From positions 48,785,665-48,849,664 of the forward strand of contig NC_065570.1 of the NCBI RefSeq assembly GCF_937616625.2: a stretch of 64,000 nucleotides of DNA, given 5' to 3'. The notes below the pieces were generated by a model. That model saw only the letters and a program-made list of their open reading frames with translations. It had not been told where the DNA came from and made no database searches. Within the stretch, counting starts at the first letter, position 1; the number at the start of each line of letters is the position of its first letter. Position numbers and translations under genes: made by a program. The DNA comes from Mercurialis annua. Its lineage: Eukaryota; Streptophyta; Magnoliopsida; Malpighiales; Euphorbiaceae. Of this stretch, positions 46,581 to 57,800 are shown piece after piece.

Positions 46581-46882
46581 ATCTAAAAAATATCTTAATC
46601 GTATATATTTCAACAAATTTTCGTAGGAACAACATATCCGAATGGGGCCCCGATCCGATTGTGTAATTAGAAGATATGGACGTTTTACCAAAGCATGTCA
46701 GATATGGAAAACACACGAACTTTACTGATTCGAATAAGCTCGGAAACCAATCATATATCAATACACCAAAGATTATGCAAACCAACCTACAATATCAAGG
46801 AAACGAACCACCAAGAAACAAGCAAAACCACATTGAAAAGTTCATCGGAACTAGCCGAAAAAGTATGGGGTGTTACACTTAG

Positions 46883-47292
46883 CTAGGTGTCGATTTCATT
46901 TTTAAACCACAAAGGTTGCCATAAGCCTAAGCAAACTAGGCTCCTCCGATGGGCCCAAAAACACCATCGCTCACAGTGGTGACTCCACTTGGGATTTTTC
47001 AAAAATGTTTTTAACATACATAACCAAAAAATATTTTTAAAACTGCTCTTTTTGGACATGATTACTCACTTGTTGTTTAATTAATCTTATCGATTTACTA
47101 GACATATCAAACATGTTGCATTGCTGTAAAATCTTCTCTTCTCATTTTACTCTTTAGGACGTCCTTTTTTCAGGCCCCATGCTCATAGTCGATCTCACGT
47201 CCTAGCGTTGAACTCCAATAGCCAGGATGTCTTATGCGGAGTAGCATCACTAACAACCTCGTACATCGGTCACATGCACTCGTGATTGAGGA
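46883..47292 (+). mobile_element. Tat/Ogre-like fragment with PBS-like motif
   Basis: GTGGTGACTCCACTTGGGA near 46975-46993 resembles the tRNA-Arg primer-binding site of Tat/Ogre elements. The remainder, including GCCAGGATGTCTTATGCGGA near 47220, carries no frame that I recognise. Confidence 0.45.
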
Positions 47293-47730
47293 GTGCCACG
47301 ACCCGATTCCCTGAGTCGAGACTAGCACTAGGGAATGGGAGTGGTTGCTCCAAAATCCGTAGCAAGCCTTGATCGATATCAACTTTTATCTTTGAAAAAC
47401 AATTTAATAAATAAGTTACTAATATTGATTCAATAATTTAAAACTTTACATAACGTTTAAAAGTTTAAGCGGAATATTTCTATCTACTATTGTGGAACTT
47501 CTAGAAGTCAAACTCTTTATGCACAGACTTTTAGTCAACAAAAATATCTTCAAAAGATAAAGAAGTCGGAACGCATTATCACAAAAAACATTTTCCTGAA
47601 AAGGTTAAATTAAACGGGGTCAGACTATACTGAGTGAGATAGTACAATGACTATTAAATATTACCAAAAACATAAAATGATGCTATAAACCTTTAATGTG
47701 TATGCATACCAAATACAAAAATCGAAATAA
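47293..47730. mobile_element. Truncated gypsy LTR start
   Basis: Begins TGCCACGACCC and follows the other LTRs for about 80 bases (GGGAATGGGAGTGGTTGCTC, then CCGTAGCAAGCC). It also keeps a GGGGTCAGACTATACTGAG phrase near 47617. It then runs into purine-rich Tat-like DNA without a proper right end. A decayed remnant. Confidence 0.6.
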
Positions 47731-48244
47731 GTTAAACTTCCAGAAGCCATGTGATCACGAGAAACAAAGCATCAAAACCAAGCTAGCACATGCAGAACGG
47801 CAAGGAAATAAAGAAGCGGAAAAGGCAAAACCATGAAAGCAAAAAGACGGAGACAATTAGAACCTAGCAAATATTCCAAAAAAAGAGAAGAAACTGCACA
47901 TGCTGAAGTTATGCTGGTAATCCTAGGCATAAATACCTAGCCAACACAAACTAATGGGGGGGATTAATGATGGAATAGGATAAAAAATGTAGTAGACAAC
48001 CAAAGAGAAATCCCACATCGCCCAGGAGAAGCAGACGCGCTGGAAAATCTATAAATAGGGCACAGACTTATCCGCCCGGAGGTACCGCAATCTAACCACA
48101 TACCATATTCTTCCTAAAAGAGATAACTGACTTAAGCATCAGAATGGGTACGAGCTCCAGAGACCCGCCCTCAACAATTGTTTTTTGTATTGTGTGCTCG
48201 ACAAGATTTAGAGACGTACGCCCGACATCCCAAATCCATCAAGT

Positions 48245-49115
48245 CTAAAATCTGCAAAGAAGACATATGCAAAAAATTAAGGATTGCCTTCTAAGTGGAA
48301 CCCACATGGGCAACTAAGGCAAAATGATAAGGCCAAAAATAAAAAAAAGAAATCCTAATAAGTATAAAATACGCAAAGGAGGACTTAAGCAAAAATTTGG
48401 GTAAGCCAACTAAATGGAACCTACATGGGCATCTTAGGCACAAGGATAAGTCTAAATTGAAAAATTCCAACCCCGATAAGTAGAGGCATGCATAGGTCGG
48501 TTCGGTTTTTCGAACCGACCAAAAATTACAACATGATCGGTTTTTTAATTATAATAAACCAAACCAAACTAAAATGGGGTGGAAACATTGGTTCGGTTCG
48601 ATCGGTAGCCGATAAATATTAAACATGGTAAACAATAACTGGAAAAGGTAAATTACTTGGTGGTAACGCGCGTCTCACAATACCTAGCGGTCACAGGTAT
48701 GAAAATAAATGTTGTACTAATATTTTTTACAATTTCTTTTACACATAAAAGAGACAAAATACAAAATATTATGTGAAACTAGGGAATCAAACTCAGTAAA
48801 TGAGGCAATACCAAACATAATTCCACACTGCACCACTCCTAGATACTATGATATCTTTTGTAAAGAAGATGTATAAAAATAATTTGGTTTTTTGTTCGGC
48901 TAATTTAAAATGAAACCGAACCGAACAGAACAAACTTCAAAACCAAGTCATACCAACTATTTCGATTCCGATCAGTTTCAAAAATTCGGGTGAGTTGGTT
49001 CTTGTACAACCCTACTGATAAGTTGAAAAACCCAAGGGGCAACTTATGCAAAAGTTAGGGATATCCAGCTAAGTTGGACCCGAACGGGCAATCTAAACAA
49101 GAAGATAAGGCATGA
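48245..49115. repeat. Three diverged ~120-130-bp tandem units split by an insertion
   Basis: Units begin near 48250, 48370 and 49023. Each has a GCAAAA phrase, a CAGCTAAGTTGGACC-like phrase (variants AACTAAATGGAACC and TTCTAAGTGGAACC), and ATGGGCA followed by AAGGCA. The hAT-like element lies between units two and three. Confidence 0.6.
48481..49014. mobile_element. hAT-like non-autonomous element (534 bp)
   Basis: Flanks: CCGATAAG (48473-48480) and CTGATAAG (49015-49022), an 8-bp duplication with one change. Ends TAGAGGCATGCATAGG and the complement of a TTGTACAACCCTA end are weakly inverted. The body is rich in GGTTCGG/CCGAACC. No transposase. Confidence 0.7.
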
Positions 49116-49368
49116 AAAGAAAAACGTGAAAATAAAAAAATAGTTGCAATAGTAATATTGTCTAAGATATACAATAGTACTCCGAAAGATTGCTCGATTT
49201 TCCTCATCTCGTCTTCCAAGTTAGTCTTCATGTTAGCCTCTAGCTTAGTGCCGACATCATCGATGTTAGACTCATCTCCGACACCAAAATCCATTACAAC
49301 CAAGCAAGATACATCCAGTCTTTTATCGAACCATTCAGTTTACCAGCCAGAAAATTGAATGCTTCAAT

Positions 49369-50340
49369 GGGGGGGAAAATACCAGGTGCATCAGGCCACC
49401 ATGGACCAGAACCAAAGGTAACAAGGCCAACTTTATCAAAAAAAAGGAAAATTGGGCCGATTTTTATAAATTCAAATATAAAGACAGTGCATCCAGGCAA
49501 ACAATACAACATCAAGCATGCAGAATAATAGTAGAGTTTAGCAACATCTAGATAGATACATAATAATACATGTCACTATCCAAAACACAACATCAAAAAT
49601 GTACATGGACGAAAGGTCCTAACTAAGATTAGATTCCATTTGTAGAATAGAGGCTTTGTATCGCCACCTCCACTCCCTAAGAGCATATCCTCATCAAGAC
49701 TAAATCCTTATCCTACGGGAAAATCACCAGATCTAACTCCGCCACCAGATGGCCTGAGGCCAGTCTGGCGCAACTGCCTCTCCAAATCATCTATACAAAG
49801 CTGCATAAGTCTAAAGAGTAATCAAAATTATAGTTGCATACATGGATACATATTATAATAGAGCATAAGCATGTTTCACACATACTCTCATCTGTGTAGA
49901 TTTATCGCACAACTGATCCCTCCAGAAGTAAACCATGTCAGCCAACTAGGTAGCCTCCGACCTCGGTACCTACAATCAGGTTCCAAAAGAAATGAAAATG
50001 CAAGCATATAAAAACTAACTCACTTGAGTAATAATCCTAAGGCGAGTAAGGGAACTCGACGTATCTAACAGGGATAGAATTTTGTGTAAGCCCATAAATT
50101 TTCCACTAACGAGCATGATCATGTAGCATCTAACGTGCTTAACCTAGAACGAATCTAAAGGAACCACAGACCGCCGACTCACTAACAGAGCTTGACTAGG
50201 AGATCTAGGAATCGATATTCGTGCGCGGCCAGCACGGGACCCGCGCCTAGCTCGCTCTCGAGCAGACACCTAGCAGAAAGAGATCAAGATACAATTGAAC
50301 ATGTGTAGACACCTTTTTTCCGGGTAGAAAAGTGAAAAGG
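49369..50340. other. Unassigned repeat-like DNA
   Basis: Probably further Tat/Ogre-type sequence (codon-like but stop-ridden). No gene or domain was recognised; the minus frame at 49294-49515 and the plus frame at 49158-49358 match nothing I know. Confidence 0.35.
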
Positions 50341-50345
50341 GGCTG

Positions 50346-51770
50346 TGTTGGCAATTTGACTCGCCAACTCGTAATAAAGTGGACTTTAAGTCCGGGTTGT
50401 CGAACCCACAAGGATGAGAGGTTTAATGTGAGTGAAATATGATTTTGAACTTCAATTCGGAAAGCAATGAAAAGAGATTGATTTTTAGTAACAACTAAAC
50501 AACTAACCAACAACTAACGCTAATCTAGCAATTAACAACTAAATTGGCGATTAATTAAAACTAGAACGGTTAACAATTACGGTAAAGCAATTGATAAACG
50601 AGGTTTGGAGGTCAACAATCCATCTAGGTCATGCATTCTCGGTATTCGGGTATAGGGTCATAAAACGAGGGCCGAGCGTTTCTAAATCGCAACTCCCGCT
50701 CTCTTGAGCCTCAAAAAGCTACAAAACCACAACTAATCAAGCTTAACCTACTCTCGTAGCACTAAGCACAATTAGAGCAATTACAATAAATCACAACTCA
50801 AAGGCCACTTAATTACTAACCCACTCTCATGGTGTCACTAATTAAGCATCAATTAACTCTTTCCAATTAATAAACCCTCTCTCAAGGTGAATCTTAATCT
50901 AACAACAATACTTAGGTAGCTAGTCTAAGCAAGCCTTAGGAGCATTAATTAGAACAACCAAACTAACCCAAACCCTAACCCAATCATGCATTAACTAGGA
51001 TTCATATCAACCCCCAAACAAGGGGATTTAGCTAACCATTACTAATCTAACATGAACAACTAAGCAATAATCAATAAACATAATAAAAGTTAGAGTAATT
51101 ACCTTAAGCAAGAAGGGAAGACATATCATAAACAAGATAATGAAGATAGAAAACCAAAAGCTTGCATTAATGGAGATGAAACCCAAATTACAAAATCTGG
51201 AAATTAATTGAGAACACTAAGAACAATGAAGATCCTATTCTAAAAGTAGAGAGAAAAAAGAAATTACAACTACACTAAGAATTGATGTCTCCTACACTAA
51301 TGAGACATACCCTAAAAGAAGAGATAAAGTTGTTTATATAGTACTCCTAGAAAGGTAATAAAAGACAACCTATTACAAGAGTGTTTGGCCAAATAAGGAA
51401 GTGGGCCTAAGTCTTGAGCCTTTGAAATTTGAAAGCTGAGACTTAATTTTGCACTGGTCCAGATCGTGACCTTCCTTAGAGCATTCCTCTCGGTACCATT
51501 TTCATGCCTGGTCCAGATCGTAACCCTCAAGGTCCAGATCGTGACCTCCTTTAAAAATGCCTCTTCGCCATTTCCTTGCTCCAAGAGTTTGCCGAATCGA
51601 TTCTTTGCCGGTTCTTTCCGCTTTTTGGGCCAAATAGTCTCAATTACGCTCCAATGCTCCTGAAATGCATACACATACGATAAGGCACCAAAACACCTCA
51701 AAATACGTGCTAAAATGTATCAAAACGTAATGGAAACGACTCTAGATATAGGAGTATTTTACTCCTATCA
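50346..51770 (-). mobile_element. Solo LTR of a different gypsy-type family (1,425 bp)
   Basis: It is flanked by GGCTG at 50341-50345 and 51771-51775. On the minus strand it begins TGATAGGAGTAAAATACTCC and ends ATTGCCAACA. A minus-strand TATA box, CTATATAAAC, lies at about 51331-51340. The phrase TGTGGGTTCGACAACCC near its minus-strand end is common in plant gypsy LTRs. Three direct repeats of GGTCCAGATCGT occur near 51457-51545. The frame at 51312-51701 (minus) spans them and is not a known protein. Confidence 0.85.
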
Positions 51771-51849
51771 GGCTGAAGCGTCTGATGATGATTTCCAAAG
51801 ACATCCTTTCAGGTGACGAGCTAGCGATTAGAACATGTTGCTAAAACGC

Positions 51850-52960
51850 TAGTTTCTAGAAGTGAATATCATTTCTAAACTTAAAATTGTTTTGCAACTA
51901 TCACCTCATTACAAGGCGACTCAAACATATTGAAACTGTCCACTACAACCTTTGTATCCGACTAGATAATAAAGGGAGTAAGATTTGTTTTCTTTGTCAA
52001 TTTCATACAATCTTTAATAGCTCTCGCATCACCAATGCATACTTCAGAATCATATCTTCGGTGATTACCATCTTGTTCTTCTCAATTATAGTCCCTAATA
52101 ACCATATACATGTCTCATGGAACAACTTATGTTTACCAAAGCCTGCATCTACATTCACACAAAACACTCCCCCCCTCGGAAGAACCAATCTTTTATCATG
52201 TACTACTTCAATTTCGTTCTCCCTTCTAAGGTTGTGCTGAGCTTTACTGTGTTTAGCTTTGATGTAGTTATCTGTGTGGCTTGTTTCCCACTCCACCACC
52301 TGACTTGCTGGTTTTGCTAATTTTCCAAATAGATAAGCATTTTTTGTTGTTTTGAGGTGATCCAACAAATAATACAAAAAAATTGAGAAGTGGTCTTTCA
52401 ATAGTTTCTCCTTGGTTTGCAGAATAAAAATTTCATACTTTAAGTTCTTTCTAGTTTAACCGTAGCAGTCGAATTACAGAATTTTCAAACTTGTCTTGCC
52501 CCAGAATAGAACCATATAGAATGAAGAACCGATTTAACCTCCTTACTACAAAGTGGGCAACAAATATAGATAGGCATGTGCCTCTTTTAACCAAATTTAC
52601 TCTGACAAGGATTCAATTTATATAACATTTCGAGATGAAATTTTTTTTAATGGAAGGGATAATTTCTAGAAGTACTTCCACCATCTCCTGAAACTTAAAC
52701 TGTTAGACAAGGAGGAGTTGTCCTGAAGATCCTTTGCAACCTTATACCCACTTTTAATAGTGCAAAAACTATTCTTATCAAAATGTCATCTCAACCATTC
52801 ATATTGATTAGAACCTGTCAAGATAATACTAAATCAGGTCAATGTCTTCTTGAATAAGAGCATACTTAATTAGGTCCACATCCCACTGCTTGTTCTCAAT
52901 AATTATGTCTTTTACTATTGTTTCAAGATCCATACAAGGAGGATTGTAAATCCCGACGGT
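51850..52960 (-). mobile_element. LINE fragment: zf-RVT and RNase H-like regions
   Basis: On the minus strand, from 52960 down, I read IIENKQWDVDLIKYALIQED, then TIKSGYKVAKDLQ, and a decayed zinc-binding region (PTL...KEV.SVLHSIW pattern) typical of the zf-RVT domain after the LINE reverse transcriptase. The frame at 52003-52401 continues with GGVFCVNVDAGF, the start of the RNase H-like RVT_3 domain, and ends MRELLKIV. Several stops and shifts; inactive. Confidence 0.8.
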
Positions 52961-53201
52961 CCTTTCTCTAGAGATCTACATGTCCTTAAAGATTTTGACA
53001 TTTTTACTATCGCTTATTCTACATCATTTTTAAAAATGATAGATAGTTATAATATTATATTATTCCAAATTATCTATAAAAATTTATTGATTTTGTGTCC
53101 AATTGAAACTACATAATTTTAAATTTTATGTGTATAATATTTCATGAATTTAAATTTATAAATTTTAATATTAGCAATCTAAACAAAGTCTAAATACAAA
53201 T

Positions 53202-54241
53202 AAGATAAAAGGTACAAAAAACCATCGAGGTCTTTCCAATAATATAGTTCAATCCTTTTTGATTTCTTGGGCACAGTTAAGCCCTTGTAATTTTTTTATC
53301 GAACAATAGACCTTTTAAATTTTTTTATTGAACAAATAAACCCTTTCGTTAAAAATGACAATTAATGTTGTCAAATGTCTTCAAGGAAAAGATTAAAAAA
53401 TGTCCTTAATATTTATAATACATTTCAATTTAATCCTTCAAAAAACTTATATTGATAAAAAAATTAAATTAAGGATCCGAATGATATTTTTTCCTTTTAA
53501 TTTTAAAACTTAAAGAAAATAAAAAACAAAACGACCTCTGGCCACCGGAGGTCGTGGCTTGTTCTCGCCTGAGAACGTACATGGTCTGTTCTCAAAGGTC
53601 TGAGAACAAACGATGGTCTATTCTGAGATGAGAACAGACCATTGTCTGTTCCTAATTTTGAGAACAGACATGTCTGTTCTCAACCGAGAACAGACCCATG
53701 CCGACGATCGTTTCCGGACCAACAATTGTTTCAGGACCGACGATGATTTCATGGCCGGTGGTGGTTTTGGCACTGACAGTGATTTTTGAAAAAGGCCGAC
53801 GATTTTTGGAATAGGTTCTAATTAAATTTGATTTATTTGGGGTTTTATTAATTTTAAGGGATTTATTTAATTGGGTATGATTTGTTAGTTTAATTGTGTT
53901 TTTATTAATTGGATTTTGTTTGATTAAATTTGATTTGATTGTATTTTATTTGGTTCATTTGAGTCTAGATTGATTTAATTATATTTTAATTGATTTTAAT
54001 TAATTAGAGTTAATTAGATAGAGGGGGTGAAAATATTTTTCTTATAAATATAAAATTGGTAAATATTTTAAACATTAAATATCTTTTAAACCTTTTATCT
54101 ACAACCATATTATCAGTTAACGACAATATGGACGGATGAGTTTTTTTTGTTCGATAAAAAACCCGCAAGGGCTTAATTATGCCTGAGAAATAAAAAAGAA
54201 TTGAACTGTATTTTTAAGGAAACATCGAGGGATATTATCTT
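53202..54241. mobile_element. Mutator-like element with ~100-bp inverted repeats (about 1.04 kb)
   Basis: Ends AAGATAA and TTATCTT are inverted, and each side continues with CCATCGAGG/CCTCGATG and TTATCGAACAA/TTGTTCGATAA over about 110 bp. A 9-bp duplication is not clear, perhaps GTCTAAATA against GCCTAAAAA. The interior has a hairpin-rich patch of TGTTCTC/GAGAACA (53558-53700) and then TTGATTTAATT-like low complexity. No transposase. Confidence 0.65.
53558..53700. repeat. TGTTCTC/GAGAACA inverted-repeat cluster
   Basis: About ten copies of TGTTCTC or GAGAACA alternate in orientation within 140 bases, for example GTCTGTTCTC at 53582-53591 and GAGAACAGACCAT at 53631-53643. Several overlapping hairpins are possible. 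Confidence 0.8.
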
Positions 54242-54262
54242 ATGCCTAAAAATAAATAAAAG

Positions 54263-54450
54263 TTACCAATGGGGGTTGGTTCAAGTGGTAAGCGGCTTGA
54301 TATCGCTTAAGCAAGGTCTCGGGTTCGAGTCCTTGTGAATGCAGAAAATTCCCACTGGCAGACTCACCCACCATGCCAGGTGCGCGACGCGGGTCGGATC
54401 CGGATTAGTCAGGGCGAAGTCTTGGAAACCGGATGGGCTTACCAAAAATA
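54263..54450 (+). mobile_element. tRNA-derived SINE, AU-like, copy 2
   Basis: Nearly the same body as 2895-3078, with an intact box B GGGTTCGAGTCC. A 15-bp duplication AAAAATAAATAAAAG flanks it at 54248-54262 and 54451-54465. It inserted just outside the Mutator-like element. The minus frame at 54281-54487 is not a gene. Confidence 0.9.
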
Positions 54451-54465
54451 AAAAATAAATAAAAG

Positions 54466-54850
54466 CTTGAGTGAATTGCTTGAACACTCCTAACTTGATG
54501 TATTAAATTTGTTTTTTAAGATATTTTAGTTAATTTATTTTCATTTTGAAATTCAAAATAATATAATTTTCAAAAAATTAAAAAATACAAAAAATTAACC
54601 GAATAGGTTTATCATACATTAATTAATTAATTATTTTTTAATTTAAAAAGAAAGCCCAAATCCATGTGAACCGGTGCACAAAGACACATGACCTATGTCA
54701 TGCTTTCTCCCTCTCACATATCTATATATATATTAGTATTATAAAAAGAAAAGAGAAGCAATAGTCCAAATTAGGATCCTTCTTTTTCAATCCATCCTTC
54801 AAATTCTATCTCATTCCAATTTTTTCTTTTGTGGGATTTTCTTCTTTAAT
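54466..54850. other. Upstream region of the UBC gene
   Basis: AT-rich. A TATATATATA run at about 54722-54733 could serve as TATA box about 120 bases before the ATG. The last 80 bases are a pyrimidine-rich leader. Confidence 0.4.
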
Positions 54851-57800
54851 ATGACATCTCAAGCTAGCCTTCTCCTTCAAAAACAGCTCAAGGGTATTGC
54901 TCATAATCTGAATTTAATTTGTTTTATTTTTTGTATTTGATTGTGATTTTGTTTGTTGGTGGGTGCAGATCTTTGTAAACATCCGGTGGATGGGTTCTCT
55001 GCTGGTTTGGTGGATGAATTTAATATCTTTGAGTGGAGCGTCACCATTATTGGACCCCCTGATACTCTCTAGTACGTTCTCCTTTTCATAATATTGATCT
55101 TAATCTTGTTTATTGTGTTTCTGTAATTGGTTTTATTGGATTGATAATTTTGGTGTTTATTCGAGCTTTGGATTCTTAAATTTGGTTTTATTTAAGAGTT
55201 GGTGGTTGTAGTACCATGTTTGCTTTTTTAGGGTTTTGGATGTTCTCATGAATTTGATGTTAGCTCTGTCTTGGCTGTATCCATTAGCCATCAGGGCGAG
55301 AAGTGATTATTAATTAATTATCTGAGGATTTCAACAATGGTGTCTGATCTAAGATTTTAATCTATCTAATCGTTTTTTTATTTCCTGGCTTGTTTGGTGG
55401 TTCGTGTCAATTATTTATTGATTTTTCTAATTCCTCTACTGCATTTTATGGCACCTTGTCTTGACTTGCTGATAATGTAATTTGTCTTTTGAAATTCTGT
55501 CTGCAATATTGTATGTGATCAACTCAAGCATTTATCTGGTTTATGGTGTCCTTACATTTGCGTGCTTTCAGTGAAGGGGGATTTTTTAATGCTATCATGA
55601 GCTTTCCATCCAATTATCCAAATAGCCCTCCAACTGTTAAATTCACCTCGGAGCTATGGCATCCTAATGGTTGGTGGATTTTCTTTTTACTGTGGACTGG
55701 TTTGCACTCTTTCTATTGCAATTTAGATTTACATGTTCTTTTTTTTTTGTTTGTTACTTACTTGAATGGCAGTTTATCCCGATGGGCGTGTTTGCATATC
55801 TATTCTTCATCCACCAGGTGACGATCCAAATGGCTATGAGCTTGCAAGTGAACGCTGGATGCCTGTCCATACAGTAAGTCATATTTATTTCCAGTTCTTT
55901 TTCTGCATATTGTTGCCTGAAGTTTTGAAGGGGAACTTGGTACATTTTTTTTCTTAAGCACATTTATCTTTCGTGTAACTAATCAAACAGGAAAATTGAG
56001 TAATATTACTATTATGTGAATCGCAGTTATTAACTTATTATCGCTAAAATGAATTAACAAGACCTTGTAGTTAGGATGGTTTCAATCAAGTCCCAAATGT
56101 CTAGATTTTAAGAAGTTAAAATTTGAATTTTAAAGAGCTTAAGGATTCAGTTTGAATGTGATGGAACTTTTTTTCTAATTTTATGAAGAGACACGTCATT
56201 AAGCAGGAATTAAAATTATCAATTATTGGTAGAAGCAACTATAGCATAGTGTACTAGAGTTAGAGATGCAGTCTTATACCTAGCTTCACTCCGAAAATTC
56301 TCACATGATGCAAGCTATTACTATCAGTCTGCCAAATGAAATCAGAGTTCGTATATAGCTATGGTCTTAGGACAATTATGTCGAACAAATAACGGAAAAA
56401 CATTGCAATTAGAAAAAGCTGTAGTTCTTTTAAGTTAAACAATTTTTTTCCGGTTTTGAATATCATGATTTAACTATTAAGAACTTAGTTGGATAATTGG
56501 ATTGGTCCTTTACAATACGGGCTTCTTTAGATGATTCTTTGACATAATATAATAAAGGAATGCTTTACACGGTCGGATTACCACTAACGAAAAATCTAAT
56601 TGCAAATCAATGTACTTAAATGGATTTTGTATTTTGTAATATCTATAAGAAGATGTTATAAGTATGTAGTGGTAGTTATATACAAATAGAACAAAGACCA
56701 AAGAGAGGAACTCATAGCTGCTTGTTGATAGAGTGGGAAACATAGCAAAAAATGAAAATGAAAGCCCATATATGGTGGGAGATACAGTCAACAATTTTAT
56801 CCTTATTGCAATTCTATGACTGGAATCATTGAACGTAAGACTGAAGGAAATATATTGAGACCAGCAGATGGACAACTCCAAATTTATCTGATGATAATAG
56901 TCGAGAGAGCTTCTCATTGATTTAGAATCCTGTAAAAGGCTTTATTAGGACTGTTTCAGAGGAATATAGGTAAGAGAGAGTAAATGTAAGCTGTCTAACT
57001 AGACGTGTTAAACTAAGTAAGGATTGGATAATAATGGAAGACGAGGGTTTAAAATTGTTTTTTTACCCAAATGGCTCACATGAATGCTGGCAAACTTAAT
57101 GATACTGTGACTCAGTTGAATCAAACCATTCACAAATGACTCTTAATTCAATGTCGGTTCATGGTAATTTGTGATTCTTCATATATATTTAAGTCAGCAA
57201 GGTAGGGAAAGAAAATCTATACTAGCTGTCCCATTGGAATCAAGAAGTTACAATTTTTTCTAGCAATATTTAGAGATCGAGAAAAAAAGTTTTTAGTCAT
57301 TGACTCCAATGCTTATTCTAGCAATTTTCTAAGCTATCTAAGGTACATTGTTTAGAAACCAGTTGACAGTGAAATGCTCAAAGCGCGCTGGACAACCTTG
57401 ATTCTGAGTGGTTAGAAAGAAAACTGTTGAAGCAAAGCAATATGTTCCTGTAGAAATATAGTAATGCTGAATAACTCTAGCTATGACGGCAATATGCAAG
57501 ACACTATCTATTCTATAAGAGAATTTAATGCTTCTTGGGGTTGGTTTAGTGTTATTAAAAGCGCTCGCCTGAGCGCCTAAAGCGCTCAGGCGAGGCGCCA
57601 CAGACTGATGGCGCTTCCAGACCTTCCAGTCGAGGCGCCTTCAGTAAGGCGAGCGCTTTATTTGCTTAAGCGCTCGCCTTGGCTCGCCTTGGAATATGAA
57701 AAAAGCACGCTTTTTTGAATTTTTTGTTTTTTACGTTTTTTAGGTGACTTTTACTCTAATCTAGACATTCCTATTCGATAGCCTTAATTAATGCCTTAAT

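Larger units (their letters stand above)
41692..46877. mobile_element. Solo LTR, same family as 1-2537, with a nested solo LTR
   Basis: It begins TGTCACGACC and ends GGGGTGTTACA, flanked by CTTAG at 41687-41691 and 46878-46882. After removing the nested element it is about 2,835 bases and parallels 1-2537. It inserted into Tat/Ogre-like sequence; the two sides (TTTCCTAG and CTAGGTGTCGATTTC) rejoin to a text like that at 3200-3235. Open frames inside, such as 45747-45941, are not convincing. Confidence 0.85.
47731..49368 (+). mobile_element. Tat/Ogre-like 3' region: PPT and LTR with promoter
   Basis: A polypurine tract ATGGGGGGGATTAA (about 47953-47966) is followed by a probable LTR start TGATGGAATAGG (47968). 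In it are a USE-like ATCCCACATCG (48010-48020), TATA box TATAAATA (48050-48057), and GACTTAAGCATCAGAATGGG, a phrase characteristic of Tat/Ogre LTR leaders as I recall them. Diverged ~130-bp repeats follow, interrupted by the hAT-like element at 48481-49014. A second PPT-like run lies near 49368. The right end of the LTR was not found. Confidence 0.5.

Noticed and set aside
53558..53700. Auxin-response-element cluster
   Set aside because: The repeated word is TGTTCTC, not TGTCTC, and the context is a transposable element rather than a promoter.
54281..54487. Minus-strand 68-codon frame and its twin at 2821-3075
   Set aside because: Both are the reverse reading of the SINE body, which explains why they resemble each other.
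55070..55072. Premature TAG stop in the E2 gene
   Set aside because: The TA belongs to exon 2 and the G starts the intron donor (GTACGT). The codon becomes TAT (Tyr49) with exon 3, and the protein is full length.
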